Shown: positions 11,821 to 24,888 of the stretch, one piece after another
Layout of the letters: the number at the start of each line of letters is the position of its first letter
Numbering within the stretch: position 1 is the stretch's first letter
NCBI GenBank assembly: GCA_018389105.1
Contig: JACATO010000330.1
Location: 1 to 64,000 of the forward strand
Direction of reading: 5' to 3'
Source: Nautilus pompilius
Taxonomy: Eukaryota; Mollusca; Cephalopoda; Nautilida; Nautilidae
DNA length: 64,000 bases
The notes under the pieces: model-generated
Database searches by the model: none
Told to the model about the DNA's origin: nothing
What the model saw: the letters and a program-made list of their open reading frames with translations, nothing else
Translations under genes and position numbers: made by a program

Positions 11821-11970
11821 AAAACCTGCAGCACCGTTCCTACACTAATCAGTCTGTGCAACTTTCTGAGTTACCTCCCTTGTCTAGTGTCTCCCAAAAC
11901 CTGCAGCGCCGTTCCTGCACTAACCAGTCTGTGCAACTTTCTGAGTTACCTCCCTTGTCTAGTGTCTCCT
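11821..11970. repeat. Tandem duplication of a 75-bp unit
   Basis: Units 11821-11895 and 11896-11970 differ at only about four positions. Each contains GTTACCTCCCTT (11870-11881 and 11945-11956). Because 75 is a multiple of three, the duplication also shows as a repeated peptide in an open frame (11743-11994), which I do not regard as a gene. Confidence 0.93.
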
Positions 11971-12039
11971 CCCCCCACCCTGCTTTTACACTAATAATAC
12001 TAATCCTAAACACCTACTACTAATACTACTGCTACTGTT

Positions 12040-12053
12040 AATAATAATAATAA

Positions 12054-12107
<54 letters not shown>

Positions 12108-12112
12108 TAATA
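12040..12112. repeat. (AAT)n microsatellite
   Basis: About 73 bp of AAT/ATA trinucleotides with two small interruptions. Confidence 0.9.
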
Positions 12113-13120
12113 ACACCAATAATAACACCATTCTTAGCAGTAACTCTGCGATAGAATAATATCGGGTTAACCGTGGGATCAGGCCGAGGAAAAGTGCAGG
12201 GTAACGAGGTGTTTTCGTTGACTACTAAGTCGCTAACTCGAATCTACAGACGCCGCGTCAGCGAATAGGGAAAGAGCGGAAAACTGCTGCCTTTAGTCTC
12301 AGCAGCCACCCGACGCCACGTTTGGCAATCGACGCCCAGCATTACGGCTCCTTCTCAAGAAACATCACACTGTTCAAAAAAAAGCTCCGAGGCCTGGTGC
12401 TTAAATAATGGCCGCCCTTTGAAGAAAGTATCCGCTCACAAATGATTAACACTTCGCGGAATTAAACTATTAATATATCAATCTGAATGGGGGGGTGTTG
12501 GGGTGGGAGCTGGTCTCTAGCAAATTGGTTTGGGAATGATGGCGTCACGGGGGGGATGAGAAATGACGTGACAGGATGGACGCCCCAAGCTGTTGCGAAA
12601 AGAGGCTTCGTTCCACCCACTTCCGTTAACTGCGACTTTCTTGGGTACGATACGGCAACTGCTGGCAGAGGAAATAAGCTGGTGTGGTAAACCATCGATG
12701 AGGATCTGAATTCAAGCGGTGCGAGAGCAGACTCCTTATTACCAAGCACGCGACACGTGTGTCCGTCAGATCCACGAACAGAAGCCCGCTAACGATGAAG
12801 CTATTTATTACACACACCGGCCGACCACCGTAAAGTTACTTTCTGCTGTCGGATCGTTATTACTCCAAACCGCGGCACAAGACTGACGGAAGTAAGGGAG
12901 CATACACTGGTGGCTGACATGGGGGGGGGTGGTACGGATTTTGGGCGGGTGCACCTCTAATATCCCCCCTCCTCCGTGCGTATAGGCGATCAAAGTTTCT
13001 CGCCAAGATCGGATAGCGCTTGTGGGGAGTTCTTCTATGGCAATAAATGTAAGGTGCAGGTTTAAGAATTCGGCCAGCCAGCGCTCGCCTTAGGAAGCCG
13101 GACGCAGCTGTGTAACACGT
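12113..13120. other. Intergenic, no gene seen
   Basis: CpG-rich sequence with short overlapping frames on both strands and no domain. Contains a CACGTG near 12754 and G/C homopolymer runs. I see nothing I can support as a gene. Confidence 0.4.
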
Positions 13121-13126
13121 GTCACG

Positions 13127-13194
13127 AAGTCCGGAAGCCGTTATTTGGAATGGCGGCGGACATCGTGAACACTAACCGTAGCTTGTTAGACGAG
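13127..13194 (+). other. Possible housekeeping-type promoter and short first exon (orphan)
   Basis: An ETS-type CCGGAAG at 13131-13137 is followed by a YY1-type ATGGCGGC at 13150-13157. The ATG opens a short frame, MAADIVNTNRSLLDE, that meets a weak GT splice donor at 13195; without splicing it stops after 19 codons. I could not find a downstream partner exon or name the protein. It could be a real first exon or chance. Confidence 0.22.
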
Positions 13195-13199
13195 GTCAG

Positions 13200-14330
13200 C
13201 GAAATTTAAATAAAACCCTGTTTTTGATAAATCGGGTGCTCTCTGTTGCGGCCAGACATCGGTTCCGCATAAAACTTACTTTTAACCCTGACGTGGCCCC
13301 CCTTTTCCGGCATGACGTCACATGGCGCAAGTGGCGCCCTCTGTCGAATCTGCAAGCTCCAGAAGTGTATTCCCCGTGGCTCGCACACTTACATCCATTA
13401 ATATACACGTGTCCCGATTTCGGATTTATAAGCAACAAACTGCAGGAGGTAACTTCGGGGTATTCCCGTCATTATTTACAATGTCGTACTTAAATTGGAT
13501 ACAAAAAAAAGTAAAAAAAAACAAAAAACATTCCAAATAACCCTGAACGCCATTGTTTCCATTCCCCACTCTCAGCTCCATCGTCGTACAACACCGAGAG
13601 GGAATCGAGCCGCCGCGGTAGCTTATCTGTGTATGGTATCCCGGCACGAAAGCCTGCCAGGAGCCTTTAATCTATAATACCAGTTATTTTTTCTCCCCCC
13701 AAAAAAACAAACAACAGGTAAGAAGAAGCTGACGGCCGTTTTAAAAGAAACTCCTCGATCTCCCTGTCTGGCAAAACTTGGTGCCTGATGACGTCATTCA
13801 GCTACAAACAAACAAGCAACGGGTGACGATTTTTATCCACCATTTCAAAGGAAATACGTGCAGTAAATATATATATATTTTTTCATTTCAGCCCCCTGTC
13901 TACCGCGGAAACTCGATACCCGAATCCTACAACTTGTTGTTGTTGTTTTGTTTTTTTAAAAGTTTTCCAAAGCAGTTAAAAATGGCGGCGCATTAATACT
14001 TCCGGTTCCCACGTTGTTTCACCGCGTGCACAACTCCATAAAGATGGCTGGCAGTGTGTGTGTGTGGGGGGGGGGGAACAACAACAACAACAACAAATCG
14101 ATGTTTCCTTACACCCAGAAGGTAAATAAACAAAATCCATAGGAATGCCTTCCCGTTGCGACTTTCCTCGGGCGAACAGAGATCGCCTGAGGTCCCTGCC
14201 ACTGCTCTCAGAGGACTAATTACCGGGCCGCGTCCGATCGTTACACCTGTAATCAGCTCACTTGTTTTCTCCGCGCGAGAGCAGGTTAAAATCCAATTTG
14301 CCGGCGTGGGCCCCGCTGTGCGTTTGATTA
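13200..14330. other. Intergenic, no gene seen
   Basis: Holds two exact TGACGTCA octamers (13313-13320 and 13789-13796), another ATGGCGGC (13982-13989), and (TTG)n/(CAA)n runs around 13935 and 14080. No exon recognised. Confidence 0.4.
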
Positions 14331-14423
14331 AGAGTGGAAGCGGCGGGGTTTGTGTCCGCCGATACAGGAAACATTCCCCCACCCACACCAACCTTTTCAT
14401 GCGTTTAACACCCTGCACCCACC

Positions 14424-14592
14424 AGCGAACGCAGACCGGGCCGTGTACCGTTCTCTTCCACCGAACCGTGCTTCGCGCGTTCCGCATCCTCCGGAAGCGG
14501 AAGTGCGGGAACCGCTCGCGAAAGCCGGAACGTGCCATTTACTCGATGCCATCCGGGTCAACGAGAGTAAGGAGCGGCAGTGGCTGGGTGAA
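14424..14592 (+). other. Candidate internal coding exon, unidentified
   Basis: A frame without stops runs from 14332 and ends at a consensus splice donor (gtaagt at 14593), giving ...LLDAIRVNESKERQWLGEQ. A pyrimidine-rich stretch with CAG at about 14423 could be its acceptor. The frame contains no ATG, so an upstream exon would be needed. I do not recognise the peptide. A longer competing frame (14156-14620) overlaps it. Low confidence that it is transcribed. Confidence 0.2.
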
Positions 14593-14599
14593 CAGTAAG

Positions 14600-16470
14600 T
14601 TCCATCAAATCAATCGCTAAGCTAAGAGGATGGAAACGTTTTTGTCATACATCGGCGGAAACTGTAGAGAACCGCGATGCGGCAGCTATATATAGTTCCT
14701 ACTGACAAATAAGATAGGGGCTTACTTTGAAAGAAGACAATGTATCCACAAGCGTAAAAGATGTGGTAATAGTATGAAATCCATGACTAAAAACTAGCAC
14801 GCAGTAAAAAATTCATACACATTTGTTTAAATAACGGCTTTCATTAATGATTAAATATTCCACGACAACAGATCGATACCTCGTAGCAATTTTGTCCCAG
14901 CCCCTAGATCATCGATTACGGTGACATCTGATGGCAGCAAGGCCAAAAAAAAGGAACAAAAGTTGACTACAAAAAAGAAAAACGTAGCGGTCAGCGAATA
15001 GGCGGGGGACAGGGGTTTTATTGACTCTGAACAGAGTGGCGCATATTGATTTTTATCGATTTATCAGATCCCTTCCTCTGCATAAGATGACAATAAAGTG
15101 TTCGACAGGGGTCTGGTAGGGCAAAAACCCCGGCGATCGACGGGAATCCCGATTTACCCGCGGGAATAATGGAGACAGCGGCCGGATGCCGGATAATCCG
15201 AGGTCGTTCAGTTGTAAACAAAACCGCGGAACCGATCGATAAAAACCGGTCAGAAGCCATCAGGGAACGGCTATCGCCAATCGCATCGCGGATGGAGCGA
15301 GGAACAGGGGCGCTAGGGCGTTCCCTAGATGCAGCGGAGAGTGTTAAAGTAGGCTGCCGATTAGAAACAAGCCGCCGCGTATCTGCAGCGCGCACACCCC
15401 CCCCCACGCGCGCGCGAAGGCGTCAATAGAATTAACCCTTGCAGGACGGGCGCTTCTGGAACACGGACAGAGCACTGTCATATTTTCACGAGTTTTCCAC
15501 TGCACATCACTCGGATAACGACCCCTCTCCTGGTAACGCCATTAAAGGCGGATTCTGTCGTTAAGAAGATTCGGGTCAGCGTGTTTTTGTGGCTTTCACA
15601 CTCATTTACTCGAAAATATTAAACTAAACATGACATTTCCATCGATAATACATCGCCAGATGGTTTTAACCCCCCCCCCTGCTAAAGGTGGAAAACTGTG
15701 TCACAACATCTCTTAAAGAGTTGACATGGGTGGTGGCAAACGCTACAGACGCTCAACATAAGTAAGGTAAAAACAACAACAAACTTCGTACGATCGAAGC
15801 AACTTCCCCATACAGTCACTCCTTCTTCGAGGATCACTTTGTCTTCAAATCATCAGAAGGAACCTGATACAGATTGCGACTGCGGCGCCCTCTTCCGGAC
15901 AAAAAAAGAGGAACGACCCAAGTCGCCCGTTTATTCTTGCAATCACTGCCGTAGGGTCGAAGTTGGACATTAACTGAAAAAAAACGAAGAAGTTGTAGTG
16001 GAGTGGAACGGGTGGATTCTATGGGACGCTGTTGATTTGATAAATGCAGCTCGGAATTAGACGAGTACAGAGGCGACAACGAATAATTAGATGAAGAAAG
16101 AAATCTCCATGGAAATAAGATAAGGTACGAACTTACCTTCTCAATAGTACTTTTCGACTGCAAATGTAAATTCATAACGTTTGGCACAAGAACTGGGCCA
16201 GTTGTGTATTAATATCTTACTCAGAGAAACGCAAATGTAGAAGTCAAACCCTTTTGTCCGGTATTTCCTAAGTTCTTGTGCGTAACCGATGACGTAAGCA
16301 GAAACACAAATATGTAACCAGACCAAATTAAATCTCAGTTTAGAAAGTAGATGATAAATATTTCTCCCTTTAAAAAAAGAAAAGTATGTTTTTTTATTTG
16401 CGGATCTGTTGATGCTAATCGACCAATTACAACCTAGTGACGCCATCACGCAGATAACACACGTGCCTCC
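14600..16470. other. Intergenic, no gene seen
   Basis: CpG-containing sequence with scattered short frames, (CAA)n near 15771 and a C9 run near 15671. No splice-consistent or domain-bearing exon is seen. Confidence 0.4.
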
Positions 16471-16608
16471 ATGTCCGATTGGGGCGCGCCTTGCGTCATG
16501 TGACTGACTGACAGAGCCGGTCGGCGAGGAACGGAATTCACTGACGACTGCGAAAATGTCTTGCTTTTCCAGAAATGTCATGCAACTTGTCAAAAACGTG
16601 AACATGTG
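16471..16608 (+). other. Possible promoter and first coding exon (mitochondrial-presequence-like), orphan
   Basis: A CpG-rich stretch with an inverted CCAAT (16478-16482) precedes an ATG at 16556 in good context (cgaaaATG). It opens MSCFSRNVMQLVKNVNM, which lacks acidic residues and has spaced Arg/Lys as mitochondrial presequences often do. It reaches a plausible donor (gtatgt at 16609) after 53 nt. No partner exon was found, so function is unknown. Confidence 0.25.
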
Positions 16609-16799
16609 GTATGTGTGGCGTGCGAGGAGATGAATAGTTCGCGTTTTCCTGGATCAGCTGTCAGTTGTGAACTCAGCCAGCGTCTGACAAACGCGAGAAC
16701 GGGTTACTTGGCATATATGAAAAATGGAGCGCAATCTACTCTCGTTACATCTGCCACTTTGGTAAGGAACAACAAAAAAAAGAAAAATCAATAAAAGGT

Positions 16800-17895
16800 T
16801 GTGGGTGTACTGTTAGAAAACTGTCGCAGACTGTGTAACGCGAGTGAAATATAACTCAAAGTCACTTTGTATATTACATCTCAACTAATGGTTGATACGT
16901 TTTTCTGCGTTATGCGATTTTAACTTTTTTTTTTTTCTTTCTGTTTCAAACAAATCTTTGCGAATCCGCTTACAGACATTTCCTTTTCTTTCATTCTCTT
17001 CAAATTAGAACGTGATTTTTATCTTCTTCTGGTGAAAGTCTATCCCTCTTCGAGAATATTCAAACTTGTTTATGTTTTTATCGACGGAAGCATCACCAAA
17101 AAATTTCGGAATATGCCCATTTACTAGTTTGGCGAAATAAGCCAACAATTTCTCTGCGGATACAAGGATTGGAGAGTTCGCAGCAGTAGATGCCTAGCGC
17201 TATCACCAATGGGATAAGTTAATCGATATCAGTATAATCGCACAATATAGCGAAAGTATATAACCCAACACCATTAAATACAGTACACCTGGTAAACAAT
17301 ATCGTAACAACATTTTAAAATAGAGATAAACGTTTTTCAAGCTTATTACTTAGAAGTGAACATATTTCTAGAGATCACACACCCAAATGTGTTCGGTAAT
17401 TTTCAGATAGAACAGCCACTCATTTAAAAGCAGGTTTATACTACTATATTTCCTGTTTTTTGTCAACACCTGTCTCTCCTAAATACACCAACAAAAATGA
17501 TTAGTGAAATCCGTTACAGACAGCGATAAAGCGGGCAACGCATACTAACAATGGTCAAGAATCCAGCACTTTTTTGTTTTGTTTTGGTCTTCATATGGAC
17601 TTCTGGTATCTTAAAAATATTAAGAGTAACAACAAAACCAGGGGGAAGAGAGGTGTTATAATGTTGCAAAATGTAAAGTAATTAAATCAGCTGCTAAAAT
17701 ATTATTTATTACACAATACAAGAGTAGCAGCATGAAACGGTAAGAATGTATTCGGTATGTTTCACATTTAGCTTCAGCCCTTCAAGTACGTGTTTCCACG
17801 TGACTTTCAGATTCATGACTGCCATAGAGAATTGTAACAACATTTTAAAGTTGTATCCATATGACGTTCTCCATCTTTCATAATTACTGTAATGC
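16800..17895. other. Intergenic AT-rich sequence, no gene seen
   Basis: AT-rich DNA with homopolymer runs. Nothing recognisable on either strand. Confidence 0.45.
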
Positions 17896-17898
17896 AAA

Positions 17899-18112
17899 TG
17901 GTAGGTAGACCGACCGCTAGGCTGAGGTCCCGAGCTCGAATACCGGACGGAACCGGCCCGGTTTGCGTCCTTCTTGGTAGCCTGGCTTTTCCAGGATCTA
18001 AAAAAGAGTTCCAGCGTGGACTCTGCAAGCCGACGAGCCTGCGCCTAGCCTCTACTTAGTTTAGGAAAGCTAACGCCAGGAGGCCTCCTCTGGTAGACGC
18101 CTTTTAATAAGC
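17899..18112 (+). mobile_element. tRNA-derived SINE-like copy 1
   Basis: The head looks like a tRNA-derived polymerase III promoter, with a degenerate B box CGAGCTCGAATACC at about 17931. The following body (GAACCGGCCCGGTTTGCGT, then CCTTCTTGG) parallels the copy near 60.8 kb (GAACTGTCTTGGTTTGGCGT, then CTCCTTGG). Boundaries are approximate and no target duplication was identified. Confidence 0.5.
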
Positions 18113-20795
18113 ACGCGAGTTCGAAAAGAAGAAAAAAAAACAAAAACAAGGGTAAAGACTGGCATCTGGTTCTATAGGTCAGCCATTAATGTTTAAAAAA
18201 AAAAAAAAAGAGGGAAAGAGTAAAAGTTAACCCTTTCAGTGTTAGTTAACCATTCCGTGATGGTCGCATGCCACAAGCCATCCGGCTATATTCTACTACT
18301 CTTCTTCCTTTTCGGTTTCATCTCCCTGACATTATTTTCCTCTTCTCTTTTTGGCGAATTCTTATTATTGTTTTGCGCGGCCCTGATTAATAACAAATAT
18401 CGGAACTTAGTAAATATTCTTTTCAACTCGTAAATTACAGCGGCCGGGAGGGGGCGCTGTGCGATAAACCAACAAGGAAACGAGGAAAGAGGATTTCACT
18501 TTTATTACATCTTTAAAAAAAAAAAAAAAAAAAAAACTTCTTATGGGTCCAAATAACATTTTCTGGCGCTCCGCCAACAGTGAAAAAGTCAATATGCAAT
18601 AAACACCGAGAAAACAGAAAAGAGTTGTCGCTAAATAGTAACATGATAAGAGATAGAGAGAGAAAAAGAAAAAAAAACAACAAACAAACTACAACAACAA
18701 CAACAACAACAACAACAAGGGGATACTTAGCAACAGAAAGAGTTTTAAAAAAACAAAAATCCAACAACCTGAGTATCAAATACCGGCATAAACAGGACGA
18801 CCAGTGAAGTAGGATCTTTGATCGCGATTCATAACAACAGTTCCTCGCTGATGGGGAAACTACGTTTATTGCTTTGTCAGAATTTCAAAGATTGCATAAT
18901 CCAGATTAAAAATATATTTCTTAAAAATGTCAATTCATTTCACAATATTTTTTTTTTTTTGTTTTTGTAATTGTCGTCAATCGATGATGTTATACTTTTG
19001 GACCTCTGACGGTAAATTGCGCAAAAGGGCTTGTTTTCTGTTTTTTTTTTTAGTTTGAAAGAAAGATTAGAAGGTAATAAGTATATAAATACTCAAATTA
19101 GAGGGTGAGATTTCGGCTGTAATGTAACGCATAGTATGCAGATAAGCGAATTGTGTCAACAACAACAACAACAACAAAGAGAAATATATCATAAGTATAA
19201 TCAACCAGCTTCATGAAATGTCAACTTGGTGCTGGTTGGCGACCATTTAGACGAGAATTTATAGCTTCGGTGACAAGGGAGAAGAAAACAATTCCAACTG
19301 CGCTACGCCACTACAACGGGCACCACTCACTCACCGTATACATGAAGGTGCCTTGAAAAATAAATGGCGGCGGGGGGGGGCCTAATCTTATATCGTATCC
19401 GTCACGTGTCAGTGTTTGTTGTTGTTGTTGTGTTGTTTTTTTTTTTTAATTTTTTCCGTAAGGAGATAAAACTGCCAACGTTTGTACCGGTGTCGCGATG
19501 TAACCAGAAAACGTCACTGCTGTCGTTCAAAAAACAGGAGAATAATACAATGGTGGCCAGCTAACAAATGGGTCACACACACACACATACAAAAAGAAAG
19601 AAAACAAACAAACTGCGGGAGATCATGTGGTTGTTGCCAGAAAATCCGTCATGGTAAATTAACGTTTACAAAGGCGTATATTATTTGAACCGCTCCCGCA
19701 AATTAAAATAAAAAGAGGAGGAGGAGGAAATATGAACATTCGATCAGACTTTCCCTTCTCGTTATTCACGAGATTTTGGTACACAGCGAGGCTCGGTCAG
19801 ACCCAAACACCCGACTGCGCTCAGCAAGACGCCAGCAGTGTAGTATTGGACAGCCATTTATAGTTAACAATCCAGCCCATAGTCCCCCTCCCCCCCATCA
19901 GAAAAAGAGAGAGAGAAAAAAAATTCATTAAACTTCAGCGCCATCTACACAAAATATCCGCTCAGTGACATTCAGTTTTACATATTTAAATTTAAAAAAA
20001 AAACAACAAAACATTACAGACATTGAGTTATTTTTAAAAATGGTTTCCAATAAAAGGAGAATTTCAGCCGGCATCCGCCATCTCTAATTGGTTTAACAGA
20101 ATGATGAGGAGTGAGGTACAAACAAAATTTAATTTTACATTGCAGATTCTGTACTGTTGCAACTCCATGACCCTCTTAAAAAAAAAAAAAACATTCTTCC
20201 CAATAAACGTCTTTACGTGTACATTCGGAAATTCTGACCATTCTTCTGGTTTTAGAAGAAACCCCATGTTTCACGTATTCCACAGTACAAGAGGAGAAAT
20301 TGTACAAACCGCTTCGGTTGGGGTTTGGGGGGGGGACAGACTGGCAGGAAAAGTGCGTGGCCAGGAACGGACAAACAAAACGATCTGGAACCCTGCTGGG
20401 CCGCATTTTCGTTTTACAGAACGTTTAGGACTCAAAATTCAATGATACGATTAGCAACCGCTAAACTTCATTTCGGAAAAAAAACAAGTAAAAACTTTGT
20501 CGTGGAAGCAACCGTGACATTTCGTAGTAGAAAGTAAAAATAAGAAAAATATGTTCAGGGTTGCTTTCATCACTTACATAATATGGCATTTACAAGTCAT
20601 CAACGCCAACACCGTCTGCCATAGGCAGTACCAATTTCGGAGACTCCGTACACATCTTTGAGCGCGATAAGGGATTTTTTTTCTCAAAACTTTCAGCTGA
20701 ACTTAAGAGTTAATATTAATTTTTAAAAAAAATGGGGTGAAATCAAGGTTAGATTTCTAAGAACCTTTTGGTGCGCAACAACAACGATGATGATA

Positions 20796-20836
<41 letters not shown>

Positions 20837-23400
20837 TAATAATAATAATAAACACTAATCGTGGAACATCTTGTGACAAATTTCTGCAGGTTCATCGAAT
20901 ATAACGCTCTGTTTTTTGCTCCACTGAGTACCGCGGTGACTGACCCATGTATAAGACGCAGTATGAAAAATAAATTAGAAAAGATTCTCCATATTTTATT
21001 TTTTTTCTAGTGATTTATAACATCTGAACTGGTACAGTGGCTTTGATTTGAGGTTTTTTCCCCGAGGGGTGGGAAGTCTTCCGTTTTAAGGAAAGCTAAT
21101 TAAAATAAGATGGGAACGCGGTTGACTAAGATCTGAACGAGCCTTCTAATCTAACCCCGGTCGCTTTAAAAAGATTTCCATACATAGCACGGCATTGTCT
21201 TTGTAAGCAAGGGGAACTTTAATTTTTTATTGTAATTCTTGAAGCTTTCCTTTGTATTATTATTATATAAACGCATGTAAAGAAAAGTACAGAAGGAACA
21301 TGTAGGTATACACGCTGGTCTGGGTCGAGCAATTGTCGAATTTACGTCAAAACTTAATTTTAGACAAGAGCGCGTGAGTTAAGTACCCGTAGATTCGGAA
21401 ATAACGTGCGATGCTTACAAACACGACCAGCGATACACAAAGGTGCGTGTTATTAATAGGTTCTAAAATAAGCTCTTGTTATAAGTAGGTTCTAAAGAGA
21501 AGATGTAGTATATTAAGGTTATAGAATAAGGTGCTCGCTTTTTTGTGTGGGCGTGTCTAGAAATAAAATGTGTGGGACTCTAATGAGGTTCTCGATAACC
21601 AGATGGGAGTTCGTTATACAAGGTTTTGGTACATAAGGAGCGTGTTATATAATGGAACCTGAAATTGGATCAATCCTATACATCGGTAAAATATTTTTTG
21701 TAGTAGATCGAGAGACAAGGGTATATTGTTTGTACTGCGAATCAGATAAAAGAAACCAACAACGTTCCCCCCCAACCCCTCACCAGGTGTCAGCACTGAC
21801 AATAGGTGTGACGTCTTTAACGCTGCACAAATCAAATAACTACACGGAGGTGCCCTCTGTTTAGAAACAGACGGCGAATTTACAGGTCACGCGCGGGTTT
21901 CAGAATCATCTGGAAAGGAGAGAGAGTGTGCTTTAAATAACGAAAGAGCTAAATTGGAAAAAAAAAAAAATTGTTTCTCTGGGCGGGAATCGCAGCCAAT
22001 CGTTGTCTTTCGGATAAGACATTACAGTAGATTTCAGACGAAATATGCCATATAAACAAAAACACAAAACTTAATTTTGTGGTTTTCAGCCCCGAACGGC
22101 CTTTCGAAGCCAATAGACATCATTTGGTCCTAAGGCGCCAAGTCTTTAAAGTGCGACGCTGCTATATCATCATATCAATCATGTAACCACGGAAACAATT
22201 TTTGTAACCATAGCAACAGACATGGTGGTCGCGTTCGCTTGTTGTTGTTGTGTAAGAAACTCCTTTAGCAAAAGGCGGAGCGTAGAAAGTTCTGGAAGCA
22301 CCTGAGGCTGGCATTAATCATCTTTTAAACCAACACCTTAGTCTATTCTCTCTGCTTTTTATCTAAACATTGCTGCCTATTTCTTTTTTTAAATAAAAAA
22401 AATAGAGGAAAGAATTAAAATTTGTATTTTATTGAATTATTTATCTAAAGCAAGGATATCGATCTTCGACCTTGATTCTTCTGTGGATGTCGGTTTCAGA
22501 TTGTTGTGGGGATTATATATTAAAAAAAAGACGACAGCTTTTCAATATTTTGAAAACGTAATTGTAATCATCATTATCATCATTCTTATTGTTAACAAAA
22601 TATTGCGAGGATGAGAGTTAGCTGTGTAAATAATGCTTGCTTTTACTGTTCATCCCAAAAGAGAGCGCTTATTATTATTATTATTATTATTAAGATTGTC
22701 GCTTTAAGACCGGAAAAGATCTCGAAAGATGACGTGGAACACTCACACCGTACACACGTGACCTATGATCTAAACAAAAAATAAGGATTATATACCCACC
22801 AAATGAAAGGCCGTCTTTACTTCACATTTAATGACTGGCATACAAAAAAAACAGAAGCCGATAGTTACATGGCATTAAATATGAAAAATGGAATCTGTTA
22901 TGTAAATACCACACGTACAGGTCGTCTTCGGGATGGATGCCAGCCATTAAATATGGAGTAAAGATGGCTTTGACAGTCGTGAATATGGGTTCACCAGTGA
23001 AATATTCCGTATCCTAAATAATAAATTCGCTGGCACGCATATGGTTGTTAGAAAATACTATATGGACAAAAACGTATCGCAGGTATATCTACAAATATTC
23101 TCCGTTTCATTGGTGAACCCACACACACACACACACACGGATCATATAATACCGGAATCTCGCTCGATCATCCGCTTCTGAAACAACGCCGATTATCACC
23201 GCTTCTTTTTCTTCCTCTGTTCCCTCTTCTTCTTCTTCTTCTCCCTGGCGAGTAATCGAATCCGTAAAACCGAGTTTGTTTCAAATTAAAACGGCAAATA
23301 AATTACGTTGACAGTAGTCAGGGGGAATCAAAACCTGAAAATGGCCGGGACGTCCTCTGGATCTATCCGCAACAAAAGCTGTTCTTATGGTCGCGCACGA
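18113..23400. other. Intergenic, microsatellite-rich, no gene seen
   Basis: Contains poly-A runs (about 18515), (CAA)n (18691-18717 and 19157-19177), (TTG)n (about 19417), (AAT)n (about 20801-20850), (ATT)n (about 22672) and (AC)n (about 23121). An ATGGCGGC lies at 19364-19371. Open frames of up to 114 codons are low in complexity or lack any domain. No transposon terminus was identified. Confidence 0.45.
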
Positions 23401-24853
23401 ATTTTGGGTCCATCTCTTTAGATCGGCTAGAAATGCATTTCAGGTGTAGTCCGCTTCGTGCTCTGCGGGGAGACGAGGGACGAACGCGATCGCCACAAAT
23501 CTAATTAACTCTACAGGTAAAAAGGTCCTTCGGTCCCGTACCGTCGGACGTCTCTCGTATCTCTTTAGCTGGCTAGCAGCGGTCACTCGCACTGTGATCC
23601 ACTGGCCTGGATATCTACAAAGAGAGAAAAGCTCAGTCTGACTTTTGCCATTTTTATCTACAAAATTGTGGGGGGGGGGGGTTTGTAATTTCATTTTTAT
23701 TGTCAAATTTATCTTCACCTGATCATTTTTTATTTACTTGTGCTTTATCTAATTAATAACACGTAACTATTAATGTAATAAGATCTATTCTATTATTATT
23801 ATTGTTGTTGTTATTGTTACCATGATGTTGTCATCTTTAAGGATTTTTGAGCTCTTGAATCCTCCGCAAAAAGATTAAGGATAAAAGTGAGATAAACGCC
23901 AAAAAGTAATAACATAATCGAAAATCGATAACTAAATTTACCAAAAAAAACAAACAACAATAACAAAGTAAAAAAAAAAAAAATTATATGTTTCTTTATC
24001 TATTCTGGTTTGTGTTTCGTTTTTCCTTGGCATTCCTTTTCTCTTAAATATTTTTGTTTTTTGCTTGTCTCCAAGTGTCTACCGGTTAGTAATGATCACA
24101 GGAAATGGCGTTGTTATCAGCAGCAAAGGCAGCGAACGGAGAAAGTCCAAAAAGCGTTTGACATTTGACATTTTTCTATTTTCCTTAAAAGAGGTAGAAA
24201 CAATGGACACACACACACACACACACACAATTATTGTCCAGAATGGCTAAGACTCGCCATAGGAAAAATGAAGAAGATGAAAATAACAAAATCTGCGACT
24301 ACGCTGTTCTTCGTTGTTTGGCGAAACAGAGATTGGCCTTGAAAAGACTGCATTCTGGGTAGACATTCCAAAGCAGTGGACTGTCTTCGACGGATCTTGA
24401 CCTTTCCTTCTTCTCCGCACCTCAAACAAAATATATTACACTCTATTTTGCAGCTGTTTTTGCATATCAGCAGAACCTTTCAGCTGGCTACACACCCTTT
24501 ACGAAGTAAGTACCAGCTGAATTGTCAAAGGTAACACGATTAAGCAGAGCAGGTAATTATAATTCCGCAGAAACGCTTAATAATTAGTTCAGTTCCGTGT
24601 TCCGTTTTCAAATCAAAAGTTCAACAATGGTAATGGGCTCATTTATCTGCCTCTGGTTCCAATATTATTTTTTTTTTTTGTTGTTTTGTTCTGTATTATT
24701 GTTTTTTTTTTCTGATAGCAGAACAAAATACCAATCAGCAAGGTGAACGATACCGGAAGCTGATTTCTCGATGCGCAACGAATCCGCGGTGACCTGTGAT
24801 TTATTTATGTATACATACTATAATGTCCATGAATTATACTCACATAAATAATA

Positions 24854-24888
<35 letters not shown>

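Noticed and set aside
13560-13665. Possible tRNA-like B box on the minus strand (GGCTCGATTCC)
   Set aside because: No box A at proper distance and no cloverleaf could be drawn; at most a SINE scrap.
14156-14620. 154-codon plus-strand open frame
   Set aside because: Arg/Ser-rich with no domain; the overlapping frame ending at a splice donor is slightly more plausible.
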